Positions 25,973 to 35,694 of a DNA stretch of 64,000 nucleotides are shown here, piece after piece. This DNA is from Micrococcales bacterium. Its GTDB lineage: Bacteria; Actinomycetota; Actinomycetes; S36-B12; UBA10799. The notes beneath the pieces are model-generated. The model saw nothing but the letters and a program-made list of their open reading frames with translations. It did not search any database and was not told the DNA's origin. How positions within the stretch are numbered: the stretch's first letter is position 1; every line of letters begins with the position of its first letter. Both the position numbers and the translations under genes were made by a program. The stretch lies in the NCBI GenBank assembly GCA_016703125.1, contig JADJCR010000001.1, forward strand, positions 124,001-188,000. Direction: 5' to 3'.

Positions 25973-26545
25973 ATGACGACCAGCGCCGGTGCGCCGTTCG
26001 TGGTCGACGTGCGCCGGTTGATCGGCAAACCGGGGGCCTACCAGCGCATCGAACTCACCGAACCTGCCGGCGCGGGAGTGTCGACGGCGGTCGTCACCGT
26101 CGACCCGGCCGAGCCGGCACGCGCCGAGGTGATGCTGGAGTCGGTGCGCGAGGGGATCCTCGTGACCGGGACCGCCACCACGACTGCCGATGCGGTGTGC
26201 AGCAGGTGCCTGGACCCGGTGCGGGTGCCGCTGGCCGCGGACCTGCAGGAGTTGTACGCCTGGACCGCGCAGGAGGCCGAGGTCGACGACCTCGGTGAGC
26301 TCGGCCCCCATCTGCAGGGGGAGTCACTGGATCTGCATCCGGCGATCCGGGACGGGCTGATCCTGGAGATGCCGCAGGCACCATTGTGTGATCCCGACTG
26401 CCCCGGTCTGTGCCCGCAGTGCGGGGCGCGGCTGGCAGACGACCCCGAGCACCATCACGATTCATCCGACCCCCGCTGGGCGGCGTTGTCCGCCCTCAAG
26501 GACGGCCTGCTCACCGAGCAGGCCGACGTATCCAAGGAGAAGTAA
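25973..26545 (+). CDS. yceD: DUF177 (YceD) family protein
   Basis: A 190-residue YceD homologue. It has paired cysteine motifs CSRCLDPV and CDPDCPGLCPQCGARL, which probably bind zinc, and acidic C-terminus. YceD proteins are linked to 23S rRNA/L32 supply because they almost always precede rpmF, as here. ATG 25973 is preferred over 25967 since AAGGA (25961-25965) is then 7 nt upstream. rpmF begins immediately after its stop. Confidence 0.9.
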   Translation: MTTSAGAPFVVDVRRLIGKPGAYQRIELTEPAGAGVSTAVVTVDPAEPARAEVMLESVREGILVTGTATTTADAVCSRCLDPVRVPLAADLQELYAWTAQEAEVDDLGELGPHLQGESLDLHPAIRDGLILEMPQAPLCDPDCPGLCPQCGARLADDPEHHHDSSDPRWAALSALKDGLLTEQADVSKEK

Positions 26546-26719
26546 GTGGCCGTTCCGAAGCGCAAGACCTCGCGCAGCAACACCCGGTCCCGCCGGTCGC
26601 AGTGGAAGACCTCCGCGGCGACGCTGGCCACGTGCAAGCAGTGCGGCATGCCCAAACTCCCGCACACGGCGTGCCCGGAGTGCGGCACTTACGCCAAGCG
26701 GCGCGTCCTCGACGTCTGA
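26546..26719 (+). CDS. rpmF: 50S ribosomal protein L32
   Basis: A 57-residue protein starting AVPKRKTSRSNTRSRRSQWK and ending CPECGTYAKRRVLDV, with two CxxC pairs (Cys30/33 and 43/46) of the zinc-type L32. The GTG start abuts the DUF177 stop; AAGGAGAAG at the end of that gene supplies the ribosome-binding site. Confidence 0.96.
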   Translation: MAVPKRKTSRSNTRSRRSQWKTSAATLATCKQCGMPKLPHTACPECGTYAKRRVLDV

Positions 26720-26735
26720 TCGCGGCGGCGCGAGG

Positions 26736-27437
26736 GTGACGGGGATCGAACTCACCGGGCTGGTGCACCGGCTCGGGCTGTCCAGCATGCCCGAGGAGTT
26801 GCCCTTGGCGATGGTGCACCGGTCGTACTCCTACGAGAACGGCAGGATCCCCACCAACGAGCGACTGGAGTTCCTCGGCGACTCCGTGCTCGGCGTGGTC
26901 ATCACCGATCACCTCTTCCGTTCCTTTCCGGACCTTCCGGAAGGGCAACTTGCGAAGATGCGCTCCGCGCTGGTCAACGCGCAGTCGTTGGCAGGGATAG
27001 CGGGCGCCGTCGGCGTCGGCGAGTACCTGCTGCTCGGTCGCGGCGAGGAGGGCACCGGCGGGCGCGGAAAGGCGTCGATCCTCGCAGACGCCCTCGAGGC
27101 CATCATCGGCGCCGTCTACCTGCAGGCGGGGATTGCCGGGGCGGGGGAGTTCATCCTGCGACTGTTCGACGACCTGCTGCATACGGTGCCGGAACTCGGC
27201 GCCGGACTGGATTGGAAGACCAGCCTGCAGGAACTCAGCGCCCAGTTGGGCCAGGGTTCGCCGGAGTACCTGGTCACCGGCGACGGCCCGGACCACGCCC
27301 GGATGTTCACCGCACAAGTGCGCGTCGGCGACCGACTCTTCGGCCATGGGCAGGGCCGCACGAAGAAGCAGGCCGAGCAGCAGGCCGCGCAGACCGCCTT
27401 CGACGAGGTGCGCGAGGCTTTCGCCGACGATGCCTGA
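26736..27437 (+). CDS. rnc: Ribonuclease III
   Basis: A 233-residue enzyme. The RNase III signature NERLEFLGDSVLGVVITDHL carries the catalytic Glu/Asp, with ADALEAIIGAVYLQAG as the second metal segment; the C-terminal dsRBD has DWKTSLQELSAQLGQ and KKQAEQQAAQTAF. It processes rRNA and double-stranded RNA. GTG start 16 bp after rpmF. Its end overlaps the mutM ATG by 8 bp. Confidence 0.96.
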   Translation: MTGIELTGLVHRLGLSSMPEELPLAMVHRSYSYENGRIPTNERLEFLGDSVLGVVITDHLFRSFPDLPEGQLAKMRSALVNAQSLAGIAGAVGVGEYLLLGRGEEGTGGRGKASILADALEAIIGAVYLQAGIAGAGEFILRLFDDLLHTVPELGAGLDWKTSLQELSAQLGQGSPEYLVTGDGPDHARMFTAQVRVGDRLFGHGQGRTKKQAEQQAAQTAFDEVREAFADDA

Positions 27438-28260
27438 GCTGCCGGAGGTCGAGGTCGTCCGACGCGGCTTGGAGCACTGGACGGCCGGGCGCACCATTGC
27501 GGGGGTCGAGGTCCGGCACCCCCGGGCCGTACGCCGGCACCCCGGATCACCCCGCGACTTCGAGTCGCGCCTGCTGGGCGTCCAACTCACGCACGTGGAC
27601 CGGCGCGGGAAGTTCCTCTGGTGGCCGATCGGTGACGCCGCACTGGTGGGCCACCTCGGCATGTCGGGCCAGTTCCGAGTGGAGGCCGCGCCGGGCGACC
27701 ACACCCGAATCACCTTCGACCTCGGCCTGCCACTGCTCTTCGACGATCAGCGCACCTTCGGCGGGATGTGGGTGGAACCGCTGGAGAACGGTCTTCCGTT
27801 GTCGCTGCAGCACATCGCGCCCGACCCCTTCTCCGCACGGTACGACCGCGCCCGCGTCGTGCACACGATCCGCAGGCGACGCGCGCCGATCAAGGCCTTA
27901 CTGCTGGACCAGGGTGTCGTGTCCGGCATCGGGAACATCTACGCCGATGAGGCCTTGTGGCGCGCCCGCGTGCATTGGCGCACCCCAGGAGATGCGCTCA
28001 GCGCGCGCCGCGTGGGCATGCTGCTCGACGCAGCCGCCGCGGTCATGCGGCAGGCGATGGACGCCGGCGGGACCTCGTTCGACCGGCTCTACGTCAACGT
28101 CAACGGCAGCAGCGGTTACTTCCAGCGGGAGTTGTCGGCGTACGGTCGCGCGGGGCTGCCCTGCCCGCGTTGCGGTGCACCCATCGTGCGGGAACCGTTC
28201 GCCAACCGGTCCTCCTACCGATGTCCACGCTGCCAGCGGCAACCGGCGTGTTCTGCTTGA
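27430..28260 (+). CDS. mutM: Formamidopyrimidine-DNA glycosylase
   Basis: A 276-residue enzyme with the catalytic N-terminus PELPEVEVVRRGLEHW (Pro at position 2, Glu3 after Met removal), HLGMSGQFRV, KALLLDQGVVSGIGNIYADE, and the C-terminal zinc finger CPRCGAPI...YRCPRCQ. It removes 8-oxoguanine and formamidopyrimidine. It overlaps the rnc end by 8 bp. Confidence 0.97.
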   Translation: MPELPEVEVVRRGLEHWTAGRTIAGVEVRHPRAVRRHPGSPRDFESRLLGVQLTHVDRRGKFLWWPIGDAALVGHLGMSGQFRVEAAPGDHTRITFDLGLPLLFDDQRTFGGMWVEPLENGLPLSLQHIAPDPFSARYDRARVVHTIRRRRAPIKALLLDQGVVSGIGNIYADEALWRARVHWRTPGDALSARRVGMLLDAAAAVMRQAMDAGGTSFDRLYVNVNGSSGYFQRELSAYGRAGLPCPRCGAPIVREPFANRSSYRCPRCQRQPACSA

Positions 28261-28342
28261 CGATGCTCGATGCGTTATGTCAGCCTGATATATGGGGCGC
28301 TGTTCCCTTGCCGCCCTGTCCAACCCTGTACGGAGGACTCCG

Positions 28343-28522
28343 ATGGCCAAGGCGGTCTATACCCCTGGCGCACAGTACGACCCCCGGCTGCTGGCCGAGT
28401 TGGTGTCTTTGCGTGCCCGCGTCGCCGAGTTGGAGCGCGAGGTCAGCGCTCTGAAGGTCGAGCAGGCGACATTCGAGGACGAGGTGCTGTCCCTGTCGTC
28501 GCAGCCACCCGTCCTGGCCTGA
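28343..28522 (+). CDS. Small coiled-coil protein, unknown
   Basis: A 59-residue protein (MAKAVYTPGAQYDPRLLAEL, then VSLRARVAELEREVSALKVE) with a strong CGGAGG site 6 nt upstream. The middle shows a/d-position Leu/Val heptads suited to a short coiled coil, perhaps a dimer. I do not recognise a family. It lies between mutM and smc in its own 380-bp space, has ordinary codon use and no signal peptide. Confidence 0.65.
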   Translation: MAKAVYTPGAQYDPRLLAELVSLRARVAELEREVSALKVEQATFEDEVLSLSSQPPVLA

Positions 28523-28647
28523 TCCGCCACGTGCCGCCCCGCGTGGCGTTGCCGGCCAGTCGCCGTTCAGAGGCGTACTGTGAGGGTCTTCCCCGCTAGC
28601 GGGCCGTGAGGTCCGTCTGTGACCGTATGCGCGGCAGGAGGCCCGGA

Positions 28648-31600
28648 GTGCATCTGAGGAGTCTGACCCTTCGGGGATTCAAATCCTTCGCGACATCGAC
28701 CACCATCGACCTCGAACCCGGCATCACGTGTGTGGTGGGTCCCAACGGATCGGGCAAGTCCAACGTCGTGGACGCGATCGCGTGGGTCATGGGCGAGCAG
28801 GGCGCGAAGAGCCTGCGCGGCGGCAAGATGGAGGACGTCATCTTCGCGGGTACCTCCGGGAAGGCGCCGCTGGGTCGCGCTGAGGTGGAGTTGACCATCG
28901 ACAACTGCGACGGGGCGCTGCCGATCGACTACTCCGAAGTGACGATTCGGCGCACCTTGTTCCGCAGCGGGGGGTCCGAGTACGCGATCAACGGTCAGAC
29001 CTGTCGCCTGCTGGACGTGCAGGAACTGCTCGCGGATTCCGGCATCGGCCGCGAGATGCACGTGATCGTGGGCCAGGGCCGCCTCGACGCCATCCTGCAT
29101 GCCAGCCCGGAGGATCGTCGCGGCTTCATCGAAGAGGCGGCCGGGGTCCTCAAGCACCGCCGCCGCAAGGAGAAGGCGCTGCGCAAGCTCGAGCAGATCC
29201 AGCAGAACCTCAACCGCCTCACCGATCTCGCGGCCGAGTTGCGCCGGCAGCTCAAGCCGTTGGGCAGGCAGGCCGAAGTGGCCCGCCGGGCGGCCACCAT
29301 CCAGGCCGATGTGCGGGATGCGCGTCTGCGACTGCTGGCCGATGACGTGGCCACCGTGCAGTACGAGTTGGCGCAGGAGCAGGCCGATGAGAGCGCCGCC
29401 AAGGCTGAGCGGGAGCGGGTGGAGGAGCAACTGACCGCGGCTCGGTCGGCGCAGGCGGATCTGGAGTCGCGGCTGCAGCACATCGCTCCGCGGCTGCATG
29501 AGGTGCGCACCCGCTCGCTGGACCTCACCCGTCTGCGCGAGCGGATGAACTCCCTGGTCGCTCTCATCGGGGAACGCCGGCGTTCGCTGGAACGCGAGCA
29601 ACTCGAGTTCAGCTTCGGCGTCGACCCGGAGGATGTGCAGAGGCAGGCCGATGCGGTCGCACGGGAACTGGCCGATCAGGGCGAGGTCCTTTTGCAGGCA
29701 CGCGGGGAGTTCGAGGCGGCCCGGGATGCCGCAGAAGCTGTGGGCACCCGCGTCCGCGAGGAGCAGCAGCAGGTGGCCGATGCCGAGCGGGCACTGACCG
29801 ACCACCGGCAGCAGGCCGCCGCGGAGCAGGCAGTGACCGGCGGGGAACGCCTGGTGGCGGCGACACAGAATCGGGCCGACCGGCTGGGTGAACAGTACGA
29901 GCCCGCAGCACGCGAAGCCGCGGAGGCAACGGCCGCCGTGGCTCAGTTGCCCCCGGCCGAAGTCGTCGATGAGGTGGCGGACGTCGCCGGCGCCGACAAG
30001 ACGATGCTCGACGCCGAGCGGTCCGTGGAACTGGCCCGCGCCGAACTGTCCGCCCAGGAGCAGCGCCGGGCTTCCCTGACCGCGCGCTGCGAGGCTCTGC
30101 GCAGCGCACTGGCCCATGACACCGACAGCGCCGTCGGCCCGGAGGCGCAATACGGCACCCTGGACAGCGTCATCCGGGTGCGTCCGGGCTTCGAGAAAGC
30201 GGTCGCCGCGCTGCTCGGCGCACACGCCCGCGCCACGGTGTTGCGCGAGGGCCAATCACCGGGGGCGGTCCTGCAGGCCGCGGGTGACGACGAATCGCTG
30301 CGACTGGTCTTGGCAGGCACGCCGTGGGACGCCGCGAGTCCGGTCCTAGAGTACATCGAGGCCCCCGAGTATCTGCACGGCGCACTGCACCACATCTTGC
30401 GCGGATGTGCCATCGCCACGGACCTTGCCGACGCCGAGACGCTGGTGTCCCAGGACCCGCACACGCTCGTGGCGACGCTCACCGGCCAGGTGCTCGGACG
30501 CGGCGTGGCCTGCCAGGGTTCCGACGGTGGCAACGTCATGGCCCTGCGCAACGCACTGGAACAGGCCACGGAGGAACTCGTCGCGACGGAGGCCTGCTGG
30601 CGCCGAGCCGTCGACCACGTGACGCGGGTCGATGCACAACTGAGCGCCGCGCGGCAGGAGCGCGACGAGGTGCGCAACGCAGTCGCCCGGCAGCAGGCCC
30701 GTGCCGCCGCCGCGGCCGAGCGTGATGTCCACGTGCGCCAGCGAGCCGTGGCGACCGCCCGTCGCCTGGAGCAGGTGAGCGCGGAGCGCGACGAGGTATC
30801 CGCTGCGCTGGCATCCCACGTCGCGGACCTGCACTCGGCGCGCCAGCACCTTGCCGCATTGCAGACTCGGGGCGTCCCCGCTGTGGACCGCTCCCGGCTG
30901 GAAGGCCTGCTCGCCGAGCAGGAACGGGCTCGTCACGCCCACCACGAGTCGAGCCTTACCGTGCGTTCCGCGCAGGAGCGGTACTCCGCCCTTCAATCCC
31001 GCCACCAGGAACTCGATGAACAGGTCCGGCAGGCCCACGAGGCGGTGGCGGCCGCGGCGCGGCGCCGTGTGGAGCGCGAACAGGCACTGCTGACCCTCGG
31101 GGCACTTGGCGACCTCGCCCGGCGTACCTCGGTGATGGTCGAGGCCGACGCGGGCTCAGTGGAGGCAGAACTGGCCACTCTCGAGGCCGAGCAGGAGCAG
31201 ACGCAGTCCCGGCACTCCCAGGCGCGGGCTTCGGCACTTGAACTGGCATCCGAGGTCGGGCGCCTGACACAGGACGTCCACCGCGACGAGGTGCTGCGCG
31301 CCGGGAAGCGGGCGACCCTCGACCAGTTGACGGAGAAGGCGCTCGAGGAGTTCGGACTCACCGTCGAGGACCTGGTTGCGGAGTACGGCCCCGAACAACT
31401 GATCGCCGGCGCGGAGGGTGAGGAGCCCCAGGCGTACGACCGGACGGTCCAGCAGAGGCGGTTGAAGGAGGCAGAACGGGGCTTGGCGCTGCTCGGGCGG
31501 GTCAATCCCTTGGCCCTCGAGGAGTTCGCTGCCATGGAGGAGCGGCACACGCACCTGGTCAATCAGATCGAGGACGTCAAGAAGAGCCGGGAGGACCTGC

Positions 31601-32097
31601 TCGATATCGTCGCGGACGTCGACACCCGCGTGCAGCAGGTGTTCTCGGAGGCGTATGCCGATGTGGCGCGCGAGTTCGAGTACACCTTCTCGCGACTGTT
31701 CCCGGGCGGTCAGGGGCGGCTGATCCTCACGGACCCGGACGACCTGCTGGCCACCGGCGTGGAGGTCGAGGCCCGGCCGCCCGGCAAGAAGATCAAACGC
31801 CTGTCGTTGCTGTCCGGTGGGGAGCGCAGCCTCACGGCCGTGGCCTTCCTGGTGGCGCTGTTCAAGGCGCGGCCATCGCCGTTCTATCTGCTAGACGAGG
31901 TGGAGGCCGCCCTCGACGATGTCAACCTCGGCCGGCTCATCGGGTTGCTCGAAGAACTCCGGCAGACCTCGCAGTTGTTGGTGATCACCCACCAGAAGCG
32001 AACGATGGAGATGGCCGACGCGCTGTACGGCGTGACCATGCGTACCGGGGTCACCGAGGTGATCAGCCAGCGGATGCGTCAACTGCAGCCTGTCTGA
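28648..32097 (+). CDS. smc: Chromosome partition protein SMC
   Basis: A 1149-residue SMC ATPase. Head 1 opens HLRSLTLRGFKSFATSTTI with Walker A GPNGSGKSN (residues 31-39). The QRR-type loop region (VIVGQGRLDAILHASPEDRR), coiled-coil arms, a hinge around GTLDSVIRVRPGFEKAVAAL, the return arm, and head 2 with LLSGGERSLTAVAFL (signature) and FYLLDEVEAALDD (Walker B) follow. The GTG at 28648 matches the family start and has AGGAGG 6 nt upstream, so an in-frame GTG at 28606 is rejected. It condenses and segregates DNA with ScpAB. Confidence 0.97.
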   Translation: MHLRSLTLRGFKSFATSTTIDLEPGITCVVGPNGSGKSNVVDAIAWVMGEQGAKSLRGGKMEDVIFAGTSGKAPLGRAEVELTIDNCDGALPIDYSEVTIRRTLFRSGGSEYAINGQTCRLLDVQELLADSGIGREMHVIVGQGRLDAILHASPEDRRGFIEEAAGVLKHRRRKEKALRKLEQIQQNLNRLTDLAAELRRQLKPLGRQAEVARRAATIQADVRDARLRLLADDVATVQYELAQEQADESAAKAERERVEEQLTAARSAQADLESRLQHIAPRLHEVRTRSLDLTRLRERMNSLVALIGERRRSLEREQLEFSFGVDPEDVQRQADAVARELADQGEVLLQARGEFEAARDAAEAVGTRVREEQQQVADAERALTDHRQQAAAEQAVTGGERLVAATQNRADRLGEQYEPAAREAAEATAAVAQLPPAEVVDEVADVAGADKTMLDAERSVELARAELSAQEQRRASLTARCEALRSALAHDTDSAVGPEAQYGTLDSVIRVRPGFEKAVAALLGAHARATVLREGQSPGAVLQAAGDDESLRLVLAGTPWDAASPVLEYIEAPEYLHGALHHILRGCAIATDLADAETLVSQDPHTLVATLTGQVLGRGVACQGSDGGNVMALRNALEQATEELVATEACWRRAVDHVTRVDAQLSAARQERDEVRNAVARQQARAAAAAERDVHVRQRAVATARRLEQVSAERDEVSAALASHVADLHSARQHLAALQTRGVPAVDRSRLEGLLAEQERARHAHHESSLTVRSAQERYSALQSRHQELDEQVRQAHEAVAAAARRRVEREQALLTLGALGDLARRTSVMVEADAGSVEAELATLEAEQEQTQSRHSQARASALELASEVGRLTQDVHRDEVLRAGKRATLDQLTEKALEEFGLTVEDLVAEYGPEQLIAGAEGEEPQAYDRTVQQRRLKEAERGLALLGRVNPLALEEFAAMEERHTHLVNQIEDVKKSREDLLDIVADVDTRVQQVFSEAYADVAREFEYTFSRLFPGGQGRLILTDPDDLLATGVEVEARPPGKKIKRLSLLSGGERSLTAVAFLVALFKARPSPFYLLDEVEAALDDVNLGRLIGLLEELRQTSQLLVITHQKRTMEMADALYGVTMRTGVTEVISQRMRQLQPV

Positions 32098-32199
32098 CGG
32101 CTGCCTCACCCCGGCACCCGCGGGTCGGATCGGTGAAGTGCCGCACCCAGGGGCCGGTTCGCGAGACCACCGCCCTGCGGTGCCGGCGTCAGCGTCGGT

Positions 32200-32205
32200 C
32201 ACACT
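32200..32205 (+). promoter_or_regulatory. -10 box of ftsY (leaderless)
   Basis: CACACT, six bases, then the GTG start at 32212. Confidence 0.5.
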
Positions 32206-32211
32206 GGACGG

Positions 32212-33354
32212 GTGGATTCGATCGTTGTGTACCTGATTCTCGCGGTGGTGCTCATCGCCGTCGTCGTACTCGCTGGGGCGCGCCTGGTCGCTGGCCGCCG
32301 GACCCCCCCGGTGGAGGCGCCCGAGGTCATCCCGGGCGTCGGCGACGACGCCAGCGAACCGCGGGACACCCCGTTGCCGACGGTCGAGGATGTCGTCCTG
32401 CCCGAGCAGCCATCGGCGCCGACGATCGAACTGGAGCGGCCGAAGCCCACCAAGGGCCGGCTGGCCGCCCTCAAGGCCCGCTTGGCCCGGTCCAACTCGG
32501 CGATCGGGCGCGGGCTGCTCGCACTGCTGACGCGCGACCAGTTGGACGAGGCCACCTGGGAGGAGATCGAGGACACCCTGATCATGTCCGACCTCGGGGT
32601 CGAGGCCGCCACGGATCTGGTGGAACGGCTGCGGTTGCGCCTTCGCCTGGACGGGGAGGTGGACTGGCAACGAGCCTTGCACGACGAGTTGCTGACACTG
32701 GTCGACCCGGGCATGGACCGCGAACTCGTGGCCTCCCGGCAGGGCGACCGACCGGCCGTGATCATGGTCGTCGGGGTCAACGGCACGGGCAAGACCACGA
32801 CCACCGGCAAGTTGGCGCGGGTGCTCGTGGCCGACGGGCACACCGTGGTGCTCGGCGCCGCCGACACCTTCCGGGCCGCGGCTGCCGAGCAGTTGCAGAC
32901 GTGGGGGGACCGGGTCGGTGCCCAGGTGATCCGGGGACCGGAGGGTTCTGACCCGGCAGCGGTCGCCTTCGACGCGGTGGCCGAGGCCAACGCCGAGAGC
33001 GCCGACTGTGTGGTCATCGACACTGCCGGCCGCCTGCACACGAAGGTCGGCCTGATGGACGAGCTCGGCAAGATCAAGCGCGTGGTGAACAAGCAGGGGC
33101 CTGTCGACGAGGTGCTGCTCGTCCTCGACGCCACGACCGGCCAGAACGGCCTGACCCAGGCCCGGGTGTTCAGCGAGGGCGTGGACATCACCGGGGTCGT
33201 GCTGACGAAACTCGATGGCACCGCCAAGGGCGGCATCGTGGTGGCCATCCAGAAGGAGCTCGGCGTGCCCGTGAAACTCGTGGGTCTGGGTGAGGGTCCC
33301 GACGATCTTGCGCCGTTCGACCCCGATGCTTTCGTGTCCGCCTTGCTGGACTGA
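32212..33354 (+). CDS. ftsY: Signal recognition particle receptor FtsY
   Basis: A 380-residue SRP GTPase. An N-terminal membrane segment (IVVYLILAVVLIAVVVLAG) and an acidic linker lead into the N domain, then the G domain with VVGVNGTGKTTTTGKLAR, DTFRAAAAEQL, DTAGRLHTK and TKLDGTAKGG. It docks SRP-ribosome complexes at the membrane with Ffh (encoded at 38078). The N-terminal anchor is typical of actinobacteria. Confidence 0.97.
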   Translation: MDSIVVYLILAVVLIAVVVLAGARLVAGRRTPPVEAPEVIPGVGDDASEPRDTPLPTVEDVVLPEQPSAPTIELERPKPTKGRLAALKARLARSNSAIGRGLLALLTRDQLDEATWEEIEDTLIMSDLGVEAATDLVERLRLRLRLDGEVDWQRALHDELLTLVDPGMDRELVASRQGDRPAVIMVVGVNGTGKTTTTGKLARVLVADGHTVVLGAADTFRAAAAEQLQTWGDRVGAQVIRGPEGSDPAAVAFDAVAEANAESADCVVIDTAGRLHTKVGLMDELGKIKRVVNKQGPVDEVLLVLDATTGQNGLTQARVFSEGVDITGVVLTKLDGTAKGGIVVAIQKELGVPVKLVGLGEGPDDLAPFDPDAFVSALLD

Positions 33355-33387
33355 GCCCGCGACGGGTCTCTCCCGGGTCACCCTTAC

Positions 33388-33780
33388 CCGGTGCACCGGC
33401 GGCTGAGCGCGCAAGGGGAAGCCGGGAGAGGTACGTACGTCGGGGAGTGGTTCAACCGGGTTGGGTCTCTCCCGGGTAGAGGTTTCACTCCCGCCTTCGG
33501 CGCTGCGGGCCCCGGTGCACCGGCGGTCCCGCCTTCGGCGCTGCGGGCCCCGGTGCACCGGCGGCTGAGCGCGCAAGGGGAAGCCGGGAGAGGTACGGAC
33601 GTTGGGGAGCGGTTCAACCGGGTTGGCTGCCCCCGCGGAGGTGTCGCTCCCCCCCCGCCCGCGCTGCGGGCCCCGGTGCACCGGCGGTCCCGCCTTCAGC
33701 GCTGCGGGCTCCGGCTTCGGCACTCCCGCCTTCAGCGCTGCGGGCTCCGGCTTCGGCACTCCCGCCTTCAGCACTGCGGG
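33388..33780. repeat. Intergenic repeat array between ftsY and amtB
   Basis: This 606-bp gap (33355-33960) holds no gene. A 75-bp unit (33390-33464 and 33552-33626) occurs twice with three differences. The perfect 12-bp palindrome CCGGTGCACCGG occurs four times (33388, 33512, 33550, 33673). CCCGCCTTC followed by A/G, GC and A/G-CTGCGGG recurs five times (about 33491, 33529, 33691, 33726, 33764). GGGTCTCTCCCGGG occurs at 33364 and 33463, and again at 57298. Open frames across the array are by-products of the repeats. It resembles a palindromic REP-like family; function unknown. Confidence 0.8.
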
Positions 33781-33852
33781 CTCCGCGCTTCGGGCCGCGG
33801 GCCCAGCCCCGGTACCGCGCGAAACCCAGAGTTAACACCGGACCCCGCCTTC

Positions 33853-33890
33853 GTCACATGCGCGAAACCTGACGTCGCGCACCTCGAAAC
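33853..33890 (+). promoter_or_regulatory. GlnR-type box upstream of amtB
   Basis: GTCAC-N6-GAAAC (33853-33868), then another GAAAC at 33886-33890 exactly 22 bp from the first. This fits the known actinobacterial GlnR box pattern gTnAC-N6-GAAAC-N6-gTnAC-N6-GAAAC except that the third element reads TCGCG. A further GAAAC-N6-TTAAC lies at 33821-33836. Position ahead of amtB-glnB-glnD, the classic GlnR target, supports nitrogen control. Confidence 0.7.
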
Positions 33891-33960
33891 ACGACCGGGA
33901 GAGCCTTTGGGCATCCAGAGGGAAACCCCCGATGGTCACAACGAACAGAAAGGCGGACGG

Positions 33961-35276
<1,316 letters not shown>

Positions 35277-35280
<4 letters not shown>

Positions 35281-35615
35281 AAATCGTCACTGCGGTGATC
35301 AAGCCGTTCAAACTCGACGACGTGAAGTCGGCGCTGGAGACCTTCGGGATCCACGGGCTGACGGTCTCCGAGGCCAGCGGCTACGGCCGCCAGCGCGGTC
35401 ACACCGAGGTCTACCGGGGAGCGGAGTACACCGTCGACCTGGTGCCGAAGGTGCGCATCGAGGTGGTCGTGGAGGACGACGACGCAGACAGCGTGGTCGA
35501 CGTGATCGTCAAGAGCGCCCAAACCGGGCGGATCGGTGACGGCAAGGTCTGGGTGGCCCCGGTTGACTCGGTGGTGCGGGTGCGCACCGGCGAGCGCGGA
35601 CCGGACGCTCTCTGA
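35277..35615 (+). CDS. glnB: Nitrogen regulatory protein P-II
   Basis: A 112-residue PII trimer subunit: KIVTAVIKPFKLDDVKSAL, GYGRQRGHTEVYRG, and the T-loop Tyr51 in RGAEYTVDLVPK, followed by the TGRIGDGKVWV nucleotide loop. In actinobacteria Tyr51 is adenylylated by GlnD and the protein controls AmtB. Coupled to amtB by ATGA. Could equally be named glnK. Confidence 0.97.
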
Positions 35616-35620
35616 CATGA

Positions 35621-35667
35621 ACGTGCGTGGCGGCGGTCTCACAGATGGGGACTGCCGCCACGCACGT
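35621..35667 (+). other. Strong hairpin between glnB and glnD
   Basis: An 18-pair stem (35621-35638 with 35650-35667, one G-T) around an 11-nt loop, starting 5 bp after the glnB stop and ending 27 bp before the chosen glnD ATG. No T run follows, so it may stabilise the amtB-glnB message or dampen glnD readthrough rather than be a plain terminator. Confidence 0.7.
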
Positions 35668-35694
35668 CTGTCAACGACGGGACGGGTGGGACAG

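Noticed and set aside
33388..33780. CRISPR array
   Set aside because: Repeat units differ in length and spacing, no uniform spacers, no cas genes.
33391..33960. N-terminal extension of amtB through the repeat array
   Set aside because: The extension is translated repeat sequence; the family start is at 33961.
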